From Papaver somniferum (taxonomy: Eukaryota > Streptophyta > Magnoliopsida > Ranunculales > Papaveraceae): a stretch of DNA of 64,000 nucleotides. The stretch is taken from positions 117,993,849-118,057,848 of the forward strand of contig NC_039359.1 of the NCBI RefSeq assembly GCF_003573695.1, read 5' to 3'. The notes under the pieces were generated by a model. The model did not search any database, had not been told where the DNA came from, and saw nothing but the letters and a program-made list of their open reading frames with translations. Each line of letters starts with the position of its first letter. Position 1 is the first letter of the stretch. The position numbers and the translations under genes are program-made. Of this stretch, positions 37,469-49,900 are shown piece by piece.

Positions 37469-40400
37469 ATGGTGCAGTGTCTAGACGGATACAAGCATTT
37501 GTGGGCTTTTGTTTTAAATTGTTTTAATTTGGATTTGTATAAGCAACCCGGACTTGAAGATCCTGAAATTCTCGCAAGCGAAACTGTCTGTAAGTCATCC
37601 GTTTCTTGTTTAATAAACATATGATGTTTTCAACTACTATCAAGCTAATTGTCAACTATTTGCTTCTGAAATTTGATATTAAAAAAATATTCTTCCAAAA
37701 CACGCGGTTTATTTGGATACATTGTTTCATTCAGTTCCTTAGCTTAGTCACCTGACAGCCTTCTTATTATACTCATCAGAGACCCTATGTAGAGCTCCTT
37801 TTGTTACACTGCAGACTCCGATTGTAACTACCACTTGTTTGTTTGGCTACAGTTAGTGTAAACGAAATAGAAGCGCTCTACGAGCTGTTCAAGAAGATTA
37901 GTAGTGCTGTAAATGACGACGGACTGATCAACAAGGTAGATTTGTTTCAGTGTTCAGAGTTTTTTTCTGCTTACTTTCGGGTCTCCCTAAACTGTGAAAT
38001 CTGGAGATTTCTTTATTTTTGCTGGCTCACGTGCGATGGTGCGCCACCTGGTCAGTTTCTTTTAAATGCAGTGTTTAACTAGTAGTTTCTTCTGTCATTT
38101 TACAGGAAAAGTTTCAATTAGCTCTGTTTAAAACAAACAAGAAGGAAAGCTTATTTGCGGGCCGGGTAATCTACTCTACCTAACTCATTTTTACTCTATG
38201 GTATTCTAGTCTCACCATTAATAGTTATGCTTGTGGCGTTATGATACCTCTATTACTTGACTTGCCAAGTCACTTCTCGTGCTGTCTCTTACTTAGAGGT
38301 TTAGATGGTAACAAGTCCCTGGAATTTGATTGGAAGTACACGAGACAACTTAATTACATTTACATGCCTAGCTCTTTTTTAACCGACCATTCCTTGTGTT
38401 TTATGACGTAAGAGAATCTCCTCAGATTGTTTCCTTTGGTTAAATTTTTTTTCAGGTTTTTGACTTGTTTGACACAAAGCACAATGGGATATTAGGTTTT
38501 GAAGAGTTTGCCCGTGCTCTTTCCGTCTTTCACCCCGATGCTCGTGTTGATGATAAGATTGAGTGTAAGCTGCAGTCAACTTCTTTCTTTATCTGTTTTC
38601 ACATTTAGTTCTGATCATCTCTATAAGTTGGAGTCTATGAGGAACTTTGCAATGGACTCCGACCAACAAGAAGTGTACTTTGACCAGGCTGCATAACAAA
38701 GGCTCGACATATCCAGATTCGCGTAAACATGAAATTTTGAGAGTATTGGCAGCTTATGCCTTCTGTTAAGAGATAGTTCCCAAATATTCTTTTTTTTTTG
38801 TGGAGCATGTACTATGTAGCTTGAAATGAAACATAATATTGGTTGGCAGGATGCATCTGCAAAGTCGTCAATAATAAATTGTCACCATTACTACTTTTTT
38901 GAAACTGTTATGCAGTAGTTTTCTTGCGCCTCAGTTACATTCTTCTTTATGTTGGCATACTTTAGCTTACTCTTCTTTACTTTCAGTTTCATTTCAGCTA
39001 TATGATCTCAAGCAGCAAGGATTTATCGAGAGACAAGAGGTAACAATCACTGCATCGAACATAATGTGTACAGGAACTTAACTTCTAGTTCGTGGCATAT
39101 AGGACTTAAAAACAAAATTAGTTTGTTCCTGTAATTCACGTTTGATATTCTTGACCACATATTACAAGTTTAAAATCCTGCTATATTGATATTTTAGTGC
39201 ATCGGACTAAACAATAACGTTTTAAGACTTCATCTTCTTTTCTTTCAATACTTCTGTTTCAGACCCCTAAATCCTCTGAAATTATACATGTGCCATATTC
39301 ACTGTCGCTGGTCTAGGAATTCTTTTTCTTATTTTTTTTGACTTCGATGACCAGGTGAAGCAAATGGTAGTTGCCACACTTGCTGAATCAGGAATGAATC
39401 TTTCAGATGATGTGATCGAAAATATCATCGACAAGGTGCTCTATATTCTAACTCGATGAACTCAAATTCCTTTTCATATCAATGTCAACCATGGTTTTCG
39501 GTTTCTTTCCATCTAAGGGACACTCCACTTTCTAGATTTTCCAGTGTTGGACTCACGGACATTGTGTCTTTCACTAGTAGACCGTTTACCAGGTTCATAG
39601 TTATGCTAGGCATTGTTTGACAAAGAAACTACTTAACTACTGAATATATATTGACCTCTTGCCTAACAACTCATAAGCGTATGTTCCCGTTCATTGTTAC
39701 ATTGGGTTATCTTTTCAGTCACAATATACTTGGTGACATTGAATCTTTTAGATTGTTATTAAGATTTTTTTTTTTTTGGTCCTGGAAGCTTCTTTACAGT
39801 TATGATTAATCCTATTATGACTAAAGGGAAGGTCTGATCGTCTGAGGTGTCTCATGCAACTGACACAAAAATTGTAACCAGTAAGTTGAACAACTGGGGA
39901 TATCTTAACATGCATATAATGCATAAATTTGAACATACAGTTGCATATATCTGGACTTGTTCCTGCGAAAGCAACTACCTTGAATCAATCTAACACTATA
40001 TGGGAAACAAACAGATATTAATGAGGTGGAATATATCAAGTATGAACTAGTTGATAGAAAAAATTGCTGATTTCTGAAATTTATTTAACATGACTTTGCA
40101 AGTCACATAGAGAGTTTGTATGCACACTACTTCTCAAGTATAAGGTTACCAAGTTACTTATAGTTTTTTTGTTTGAATGTGTGTGTTTGTGTGTCTCGCG
40201 CACGTGCGTGATAGGCTTAAGTCTACGAAATGTAAGCATCATCTTTAAAGGTTATTCACACTGTGCAAGGTCCATGATTGGCGCCTCCATAATTCTATAA
40301 GCGGATTGTATTTGCCATCAGACTCCTTAAAACTTCTGTCTTTGTATTTATGTATTACTTATGGACTAGCTCGGGCTAACTTTTCCTTATATCTGTTATA

Positions 40401-40884
40401 AAGTTTATTCCTTCTCTTTGCCAATATTTACAATTGAGATTGTTTGGTTCTCTTCCATTGCTGTATCAGACATTCGAGGAAGCCGATACCAAACATGATG
40501 GGAAGATAGATAAAGAGGAGTGGCGAAACCTTGTTTTACGACATCCTTCTCTGTTGAAGAATATGACCCTTCAACATCTCAGGTAATTTCTTAAATTCCA
40601 ATTAATTTAGTTCATTTCTTTTGCTTCTGATCTCGATCAATCGCATTTACATCTGAAATCTTAGACCTCGATCACTTTACAATCATATCTGTTTGGATAT
40701 CTTTCTTTCAATTTCTTATCCGTTTCCAAGCTTTATGTTGGGAGTTACGCAGTCATGTGTTCCATTACCTTTACCGGATTATTCAAGGCTATTTACACTG
40801 ACAAATTTGTCTACTTTTCTGAACAGGGACATCACAACTACATTCTCGAGCTTTGTGTTTCATTCTCGAGTCAAGGATACTTGA
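37469..40884 (+). CDS. Calcineurin B-like calcium sensor, copy 2, diverging at signature sites
   Basis: Same eight-exon structure as copy 1: 37469-37589, 37853-37935, 38106-38165, 38456-38564, 38987-39039, 39355-39435, 40470-40582, 40827-40884. Exon lengths are identical and the frame is open for 225 residues. I count 16 amino-acid differences from copy 1, several at conserved functional sites. C12W removes one of the three shared N-terminal cysteines. E70K replaces the last acidic ligand of EF-hand 1. D87G follows shortly after. P214S changes FPSF to FSSF. EF-hands 2-4 keep their ligands. The 5' non-coding exon present in copy 1 is largely missing here, and a 9-kb hAT element begins three bases after the stop codon. 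It could be a functional but altered sensor or an early pseudogene. Confidence 0.85.
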
Positions 40885-41177
40885 GATCAGAGCCGTCTTA
40901 TGGACTAGGCCAGCTACGCTGTTGCCTAGAGCCTCAAATTGTTAGGGCCCAAAAAAAAATTATTATTTATTTTATTTTTTTATCATATAGGTAGTCTCAG
41001 ACATAGTGTCGACCACAGTTCTTGTTGATAAGTCATGCTGTTATTGAAAGTTGTTTGTTCTGTAATAGCGTACTACTTTCCAATTCCATTTAGCCAGTAC
41101 TTTATTTTTTGTAAACTTTTATATAATAACGTACTACTTTATTTTTTGTAATAACAATATAATTCATTACATTGGAT

Positions 41178-41243
41178 AATTCTCTTCAAACTAACTTAAA
41201 TATCCTCCTTAATTCTCTTCAAACTAACTTAAATATCCTCCTT
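41178..41243 (+). repeat. 33-bp tandem duplication
   Basis: The unit aattctcttcaaactaac and the 15 bases after it are repeated once, head to tail and without change (41178-41210, 41211-41243), inside the outer hAT element. Confidence 0.9.
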
Positions 41244-41432
41244 CCTAGTAAATTCATTCAAAATATGATGAATATCATAAGGGGAAGATCAAAATTTACC
41301 AAAAGAAAATATGCATGGGTGTGTTATCGTTACATCCATGGAGTCTCCAACTACATATTGTCTTAGAAAGCATGTATTATATGTTCCCCCAAAACGTAGT
41401 TTCAAAAAATCGTTGTTAACTTCACTACTACC

Positions 41433-44010
41433 TAAGGGTGCACACGGTACGGTTCGGCTCGGTTCTTGCCGAGGCCGAGTACCTGTACCTCCCTAGGATC
41501 GGGATGAAGATTTTGGACCGGTACCGGTACCGTGTATCTCGGTTCCGGTGCGGTTCCGGCACGGTTTCGGTACCAATCGGTACCTTTTCAGCACAAAAAT
41601 GACTGCCTTTTCTTTTACCTGTTTTTTCTATAGAACAAATTCTCATTCAAAGCAACAACTAATAAGTAGCAATATTACTAACAAACCAAACAAACAATGT
41701 CTTGAAAATATGGAAAAAAAAGTAGCAGTAGCCACAGACACACACACTAAGTCTTGAAAATGAGAAAATCTGAAAAAAGAACAACTACTCAACTAGCAGT
41801 GCAGCTAGTGCTTCTGTAATCTTGAATCTTGATCTTCTAATCTATGTCAGCAGCACTTGTGGTGTCATCACTGTTGATAGGACCAAGTAACGCTGCAAAA
41901 AAAACAAATAATAGCAGTTAGTAACTATTAGACTATATCTATTACTGCCAAATTCTAAGCATTATTTAGAGTGAGCTCTGTTATGATTAGGATTGCTGGG
42001 GCATCTTTTAAAGTGCTTCCGCAAGGCAGAAGTTCCATTTCTGAACATGTTAGCCCTATAAGTCCTTCCACAATAATTGCAAGTGGCTTCTTCAACATTT
42101 CTCCGAGTGAAATGGCGCCATATTTCCATCACTGACAAGAGAAAAGACTTTTAATGATAACAAAAAGATACAGCAAAAATTACTCAAAACTGAGTATGCA
42201 GCATAGACATGTGTTCTGCTGCAAAGATTACATATGGACAACATAGACCATTACTTAATGTGAAAGAATGAAAGTTGTGTAACTCATCAGCAGGAAAAGA
42301 TGTCTCCAAAGACATGTGTTCTGCTGCAAAGATTACATATGGACAACATAGACCATTTCTAGAATATCAACAAGTGTTACCAGCTCTATCCTAATCTCAT
42401 AGATAAATTCCTATCCAGGAAGGGAAACTAATTAGCAACTTGAATCTTGTAATTCAGCCACCACACATTCACATTTACATATCCCTTGAATGCACAAATA
42501 CCAAATGACAAACCTTGAATGTGCAGTATCAGCAACCCTCTAGAATTACTGAATTAGTGAACTCCAAGAAGGCAAGAACTTAAATCTGCACTTCAGCACC
42601 TAATCAAAAGCACAAGAAAAACAAATAAATTAGATTTCAACAACATTTAATAAACCCAATTCAGAAAACCCACTCCACTCCAAGAACTTAAATCTGCACT
42701 TCAGCACCTAATCATACACTTGATCAAGTCAGATAACTTCTCAGTACCTATTGATTCTTCATTTCAATAAAATCCATTTTATTTAGACAAACATGGAGGT
42801 GATCAAACATAAGAAGATTCATGAAACATAAGAACTAACTACTTGTCATTCTTGTCCTGCTCTAACATGTAATTGCAGTTAAATACTTGGTACTTATATA
42901 GCATCATCAACAAAGTCTAACAGCAGTATAATGAACCAAATCGTAATCCCAGATTACTAATTGTAACTAGTAGGAACACCTAACCCATATTAACTTTATA
43001 AACAAAAGTTACAAAACCACAGAATTGGAGCATCACTGCAAGTAAATGCACTTTGACAACACCAAAAAGATTGAGTAACTAACTAATTATCTACCTACTT
43101 CTAGCAATCATGTAAATTAGAAATCAGAACAATTACTAACACCCTAATTTCATTAACAAAAAGAAAAAGAAGTACTCAAATTACTAAAACAGCACCATTA
43201 CCATTCAAAGATTAGCACTAGACACTAGACAGTGAATTAGGAACAACATAATCCAAAACAACAACAAATCTCTAACCTTTTACTTCTCTTTCTCCACTCC
43301 CTTAGATAATCTGATTGATACTTAATCCATTTCAGTTCCTTTCTTTTCCCTTTGTCTTACCCTGAGAAAGTGTAACCCTAATATAATCAGACATAGCTTT
43401 CAAGATCAAAAGATTCAAAACTTCACAAAAGTAATGATTACACATCGAAGCTTTGTCTTGATTTTTCACGAATCATCAACGAAAACATGATTATAATGAA
43501 AGAGAGGTACACAGATAAGAAGATGCAGATTAGAAGAAACGTTAGCCTAAATTGAAAAAAAAATAAATCAAAATCCGCAACATCTGATTACCTCTTAGTA
43601 AGAACTGAGACATAAACTCATATCAATCAACGAGACAGAGGAGTAATCCAACAGAGACACAGAGTTCTTCACTTATTCTCCTTCTCAGAGACAGAGGAGA
43701 GAGTCGACGGAAAGAAAAAAAGAAAAGAAATTGAGAATAGAAACCCTAGCCATATAATGTTTGCTTATATACCACCACTTAATCCAACAGTTATTATTGA
43801 TCTATCATCCCCTAAATATGACGGCTACAACTAATCGGTACAGACGGTACGGTTCGGCACGAGACTAGGCCAGGGACGTGTACCTGTACCTCCCTAACCT
43901 CGGTTCCTATTTTTAGGACCGGTACATGTACCCCGTTCCTCGGTTCGGTACAAAACCAGGTACGGTTCCACCGGTCCGGGACGGTCCGACTCGGTTCCTG
44001 TGCACCCTTA
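41433..44010 (-). mobile_element. Nested hAT-type element with BED-finger remnant
   Basis: The terminal inverted repeats are TAAGGGTGCACA at both ends, with a perfect 8-bp target duplication CTACTACC (41425-41432, 44011-44018). Both subterminal regions are rich in ggtacggttcgg and gtacctgtacctccct words in direct and inverted orientation, as expected for transposase-binding arrays of hAT elements. The only coding remnant is a BED zinc finger exon on the minus strand (41962-42131). The catalytic domain is absent. Internal direct repeats include a perfect 48-bp pair (42205-42252, 42310-42357) and a 34-bp pair (42573-42606, 42681-42714). The rest (42720-43830) is AT-rich and without genes. Confidence 0.93.
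41962..42131 (-). pseudogene. BED-type zinc finger exon of a hAT transposase, remnant
   Basis: On the minus strand the sequence reads MEIWRHFTRRNVEEATCNYC, then GRTYRANMFRNGTSALRKHF and KRC, and stops at 41962. It has the BED-finger signature: a tryptophan near the start, CNYC, and H-F-K-R-C after a linker. BED fingers form the N-terminal DNA-binding domain of hAT transposases. A cttgtcag acceptor-like sequence precedes it. No downstream catalytic part is found, so the element cannot supply its own transposase. Confidence 0.85.
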
Positions 44011-44018
44011 CTACTACC

Positions 44019-44150
44019 TGACTTGCTAGTGCATCCGCCGCCTAGTTGGCCTCTCTATATATGTGGTGGATTGTATGATGCTGAATGGATTGCAGGAGGT
44101 CTCTCATTTTGATCATATGTCGTAAACATCATGGTGTCTCGATCCGCCTG
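44019..44150 (-). pseudogene. LINE RNase H C-terminal fragment
   Basis: The minus strand encodes IKMRDLLQSIQHHTIHHIYREAN, a stop, then AADALAS. This is the conserved C-terminal motif (REANxxADxLA) of the RNase H domain in plant LINEs and related genes. After removal of the nested hAT and one target copy, the frame continues into 41424 and lower. It is a relic inside the outer hAT element and was the landing site of the nested one. Confidence 0.65.
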
Positions 44151-46560
44151 GTGATGAAATTGACTAGGTTTTGTGAGTCATACTTTTGTCTATTTTTATA
44201 TTTGTTGTTGTTCTGATGATAAGCATGCCCCATGTCTCACCACAAAAGTTGTGGTTATTTCCAGAAGTTGTGTCGTTGCTATGATCGTGGCAATAACTGA
44301 ACAAAGAGTACTGAGCATGGTCATCCATTTAGATCAAAAGTACTTTATGATGGATATCAACAAGAAACAATCGAGAGGAAATATAAAGGTGTAGTTTTGT
44401 ATATATGTTCTTTGATTTTGTTATCACGGAGTTTTTAGTAAATAAGAGATCAATTCATCGAGACGTGGATGAATCAATTATTTTAATTGAGATTTATGGC
44501 TTGTTTTTGATAGAGAACTCTAGGATTTTTGAAAAGGACAAGAAACGCAAAAACTGTATACTTGTAAATTGTGTATTTGTCAAAGAATTAAGAAGACTTT
44601 TTATTCGAGATATTAGTAGTATAAAGAAGAAAGCGGGAAGGAAGTGTCATTTGATTTTCAGTACCAAGATAATGATTTTACTCTCTATTTAACAGAAGAA
44701 GCGCTTAACACAAACATCTTCTATTGTGGATCCCACTACTACATAATAGTAGATACTGAATATTTACTATATAATGGAAAAAACAAACATGTTGTTACAT
44801 ATCTATATGTACTGATGTTTATAATTTTATGCTTGAGACACTATTCATGTCATAACTTGTATGACTGAAATAAATTCGGTATTGGTTTAGATTTCGGCTT
44901 TCTTTTATGGACTCTTATTTTTCATTCTTCTTACGTGAAAAAATATGAGTATCAACACCGTTTAATCTCATTTTTGAATCCAACTTTGAAATTATAAAAG
45001 AAAATTGAATTTTTTGTAGTTTGGTGCCTAGATTTTGTCAAGCCTTAAGCTTGGTACCAACATTGTTCCAGGTAGGAGTTTGGTGCATGAATCGTACATT
45101 GACATTGACTAACTGAACTTCAAAAAAATGAAAAAATAAAAACATAAATAAAAACATTGAGAACGTTAACCCGAACCTTGAGGCAATCTTTAACGAGCGA
45201 TAGAAATTTGAAAAGGAGAGAGTACCAAGTACACCAACAAATTCTTGCACGAACTTTAATTAATTTAAAAAACATACAATCAATATCATTAGATAATCTT
45301 TAATTGAGATTATTGAATCACAAGGATGATTAACCTACAGATTGCTTGTACTTCAACTATAAAAAATAGATCGATATAATGCAGAAAACAAATAAAGGCA
45401 AGATACAATTTGTTGTGAACGAGGAAAATCCCGGGACATTGCCAGTTTAGATATACATTATATTAAGCCGCTACAAACAATATCCTAATATAATGACTTC
45501 GGTATGGAATGTAGTTGAGATATAATGAACCGTCCAGGATAATATATTGCAGTTGTTTCCCAAAGCCTCATGATTAACGCAAAAACCTACACATTTGATT
45601 CTCTTGGTGATATTCTTTACAGGCTTAGAAGTTTCTCCATAATCATATTCGTGAAGTCTAGCGTTATGCTGCCTTAAACATGATGAAAATTAATTTACTA
45701 TTAGATGATAAATCAATGTGCCAAAAACCTTTCATTAGATTTAGAAGAATTTAAATCAAAACATTATGTCTACTTATTTAATCGTGCAGAGAATCGTAAT
45801 CACTCTATCTCATAAGCATATCAATCTTGAATAAGTCTAAATGATTTTGTGGTATCTTTAAATTTGATAGTATTGAAGTTTTGTCAATATTCTATTTTAA
45901 TTCTCGAATGACCTTTTAACAGAAAAGAAGGACCCGTATAGTAGACAATAATTATATAACATATCAAATTAAGATACGTGTTCCGTAGCTATCAAAGAAA
46001 ATTAGTTCTACCCGTGCTTCACGAATCTCCAAGTAAATTTTTTCAAAGTCTTACCTTAATTCTCAAAGAACTTTCAGTGTTGGTAGACAAACTTTACAAC
46101 AAGATCCACAGTGTGTGAGGGATTAAGATTTTGTGTTGCATGATATCTCAAATATATAGTAATTGATACTAAAGCTAGGTTGTTTCAAACATAGGCGGTG
46201 GGTTTACCAATCCTAGTAATTTTTAATGTCGCTAAATTTAAGTCCTGTCTTTAGATACAAAATATTTGTTTCTTTAGTTAAAACTTTACTTGCATTGGTT
46301 TTATTTCCGTAGTTTGAAGTGTTGAAACAATTAAGAATGAAGCAATTACCACATGTACAATACTGCCGAAGATAACTTCAAACTGCTAAAGTTAGGCATG
46401 TGCATTCAAAGTTGTAACTACCTGAATTGAGACTCAACATGTATCTCAAGTTTGATAAATTATTGGAAACAACAATAACTTTTCTCGTAAAAGAATTAGC
46501 TTTTTTTTATTAGTAACAAATATGGAAAGTACAATAATTATCAAAAGAGAGTTTTGGGAT
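44151..46560. other. Unassigned interior of the outer hAT element
   Basis: AT-rich. Frames at 44173-44394, 44405-44692 and 44644-44868 show no known domain and look accidental. No transposase motif was seen on either strand. From about 46300 the sequence begins to resemble the LTR described next. Confidence 0.4.
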
Positions 46561-48350
46561 GTTTTTTACCTACAAATTTATATTCACGAACTGAATTAGA
46601 AAAAGTGTTAGGAGAAATTTTTCTAAGTAAGGTTCGCAAGCTCAAAATTTAGGTTCGTGAACATCAGTAAGTTTGGGTTCATGAACCTTTCTCTCTCCGC
46701 TAGGTTCGCGAACTCTAAACATAGGGTTTAGAATTCAAACCGAAGGCAAGTTCAGGAAACTTCCAGTCTTTTCTAGGTTTGCGAACTTAAAATACAGGTT
46801 CACGACCCAATACGTATGAAATTGAAATTTCAAACAATTTTTTTAAATAGGTTTGCGAACCTATACTTTCAAAACTCATTAGAGAATATTTAATTGATTT
46901 TAGTTTCGAAAAAGAGATAAACATAAGATTGATTTACTAGACTTTAGCCGAAGAGCTGGTCTGTGACAAGAAAAGTCTTTGTCATTCGATTATTTACCAA
47001 AGCCTTTGATTTTTCTTAGATATATAGATAGAACGGGAAATATACTGAAATGAAAATCAATTATTGTAACTAATTCTCCGCTTAGTGTAAGTTGGTTGGC
47101 TACACAGGGGCCCTTTCCTCCCTTTTTTATCTAGATTGTTACGGGTTTTATTTTCTGCAATATTGATGACAACATTTCAAGTCCACTAGCTAGGATTTTC
47201 TATGAACCTTAGGACCAAAGTAATTTCTGGTGACGTGATCTCTAAAATGCTAGATAGATTAGTTTTCCTTTCTGCTTAAGTTGTGATGTCCATAATTCTC
47301 CGCTCTTTGTCATATGTTCTATTTATATCAATTTTTATTTTCTGCTTTTTCCTGTTGGTGCTAGTTACATTTATTAGTTAATTTGTGTGTATTATTTCCC
47401 AATTGGTATGTATTGTGTATATGTAAGGTTAGTCTGCTTTTTAACCTGTTTTTGTGTTTCTTGTTGGAATAGGAAAATGACTGCTCCTGTGAAACAAGAT
47501 GATGCTGAAATCAATACTGGCTATGTTCTAAATGGATGCATTTTTCCGAAGATGCAATTCTCATCAACAAAATCTTCGATTGTGGAAAAGGCTATACCGT
47601 CATCCTCAATCATTAAGAAGATATCTCTTTCCTGTACAGGCCGTCGTGACACTTTTATCAGGCTTGTTCGTGATAGAAGGGCTCAGGAAAACATTGTGAT
47701 AGTGTTATCGCGAGCAAAGAAGTTCAACCTTCACATCTCGTCTATAAAACCATACATACTGCCAGTATTAGAAGACTACTCATTGGGTACCAATGGAGAA
47801 CGAATGCTTCCTAGGTTAATGAAGAACTACGAATATTTTGGTTATCTGTGCAATTTTAGTTTTAGAATTTTTTTTAGGACTCATCGCATTGTGCTCTTTT
47901 CCTTGGTCAAGGTTTTATCCCTTTGTTTTTGGGTTTTCCTTGTCAAGGTTTTTAACGAGGAAACATATGCGTGTCCAACACCCCTAGGCGGTTCTATCAT
48001 TTATTTTTCTTGTAATATCTTTAATTTGTTAGCTACCGTAGATAACCCAACTTCTATTGTAATGTCGACTTACTTTGAGTCTTAGTTTTTAATGAAATAC
48101 ATAATTCACAAAAAAAAATAATTATTGTAACTAATATTTGATGAATTTCTTCAAATGATGTCTTCGTGTAATCTTCAATATTTAATCTTCAAGAGTAATT
48201 TGGATGAACCTATAACTTTACTACCTAACCGAATCTAAACCAAAGTGAACGTTAATAGGCTATACACTGAGAAATAATTTTTTCATCTAAATTAGATAAG
48301 ATACTTTTCATATCAATACTTGGAGGTTCAACCAAGCATTCATACTAACA
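46560..48350 (-). repeat. Copia-type LTR remnant (minus strand) carrying a retro-insertion
   Basis: On the minus strand a polypurine tract (plus-strand atgtcccctttgtc, 48351-48364) is followed by TGTTAGTATG at 48350, the usual TGTTAG start of a copia LTR. The LTR contains a cluster of gttcgcgaac-like words (about 46630-46862). It is interrupted by the poly(A) insertion at 47075-48119. The far LTR end is not defined. Confidence 0.5.
47075..48119 (+). mobile_element. Poly(A)-tailed retro-insertion with 16-bp target duplication
   Basis: A perfect 16-bp direct repeat AATTATTGTAACTAAT (47059-47074 and 48120-48135) flanks 1.05 kb ending in nine A residues (48110-48118). An aatgaa word lies 20 bases upstream of the A tract. 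This is the signature of target-primed reverse transcription by LINE machinery. The insert contains a frame (from 47477 in the 47387-48085 ORF) that I cannot assign. Near its 3' end is a paired aaggttttatccc / aaggtttttaacgagg segment, seen from memory at the 3' ends of some plant retroelements. It may be a retroposed transcript or a non-autonomous LINE-like element. Confidence 0.75.
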
Positions 48351-49900
48351 ATGTCCCCTTTGTCAATTTTAATGACAAAACTTTTTGAAATACAAATGAA
48401 CTTTTGCAAGTTTAAATTTCATTACAAATGACATGATACTTTCTCGATTTCTTGAAATTTCAATTTTCATCTTCTACGGTTCTTCATGTATTCGTTGAGT
48501 ACCTATAATAGAACATTCAACAACGATAGATAACAACTTTAACATTACCCTCCCTTTTAGAATTTGCATGGATGACTTTCATTCCGCATATAGTTGTTCT
48601 CCCAATGAGTAGTATCGTTTATCACTTTTAAGCACAATATAGTTTTTCAAACATATAGTGTACTACAACTTGTTGTGATACGTTCACCACTTATCCTTTA
48701 CATGTATATTTTTGCTAGATAGGATGATGAGCGCACATGCATATTAATTAACTCTCTCTTTAGATAATGCAACGAAAATCCATATGTCATTACTAGTCGA
48801 CTATTAATTTTTCTCACATTTTTTTGTCACAAAGTTGATAAAGATGATGAGAGTTGGGTTCCTCATGGATTAAGACATTAAGAGAACAACTGAGACTAAG
48901 AATTCAATCATATCGTTAATGATGATTCCACTAAGTTTCACAACTTAGTTTCTTTCACGGTAGAAATATTAGTGAGACTTTCATTCTCAAAAGAGAACAA
49001 TAAATGCGATCCTTTTCACTAGAAAAATTATTTTCGCAAGAACATGTAAACCGAAGATCAATCATCAAAAGTATTCATACTAAGTTGTTCAAGGAAGAAG
49101 ATTAGAGTTATAAACATAACTTTTGAGGATAATCATGAGATCGCTCTTAACGAAAAAGTGATTGAATATAAGAATATTATGGAAAAAAAATGCACAAAAG
49201 ATATATTCATGAAGATTAAGTATGGAAATCATCATCAATGAACAACTTAACTAAATAAATTCCATTGGAGATAATATTAAGAAGTAACTAATCCATAATA
49301 TTAATTACTATATAAATATTTAATACAAAAATAATATAAAAAAAAGACAAGACCTGATAATGCATACAATTATCGACGCTAATGTATTTAGTAGGCGCAT
49401 TAGTACTAATTTAATTGCCTAAAATATCTCCATGTGTTAACAATTCGTCATAATTTTTATTACATGTAATTTTGTAAGTACAATATAATTCTTGTTTTTT
49501 GTATATTTTTTTTTTCCTTTCACATATAATACTTTTATGAATTTTTTGGTAAGTATTTTAAAGAAAGAATTTTCTCTAATTTCAAATAATCCATATAAGA
49601 AACAAATATCAATTTGAAATGTTGATTACTTTCTCTAATATGAAGAAACGAAGATAACATTTTTTTATATATTAGATATAGATAAATATTCATAAGAGTA
49701 AAAAAGTAGAATGTTGTTTGGTGTAAAATCATCATCAGTGATGCATTTTACGATAATATGTAAGAATGTGGTTAAACATACTTCAAATTTTGTGTGCATG
49801 ATTGCTAGTTTCATATAGATATGACCACAAAATTTCTTTTAACAAAAAGTTATAATGTACTGCTGGCACGCAAAAGTCCCAGATTTTGAGGCACGCCTAA
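48351..49900 (-). other. Probable 3' internal part of the minus-strand copia element, decayed
   Basis: This lies on the internal side of the copia polypurine tract. It is AT-rich and non-coding, with no reverse transcriptase or integrase motif. The right end (about 49855-49928) is the subterminal region of the outer hAT element. Confidence 0.35.

Noticed and set aside
47387..48085. 232-codon frame that could look like a novel gene
   Set aside because: Lies within a poly(A)-tailed retro-insertion, starts in non-coding-like sequence and ends in a retroelement-like 3' region. Not supported as a host gene.
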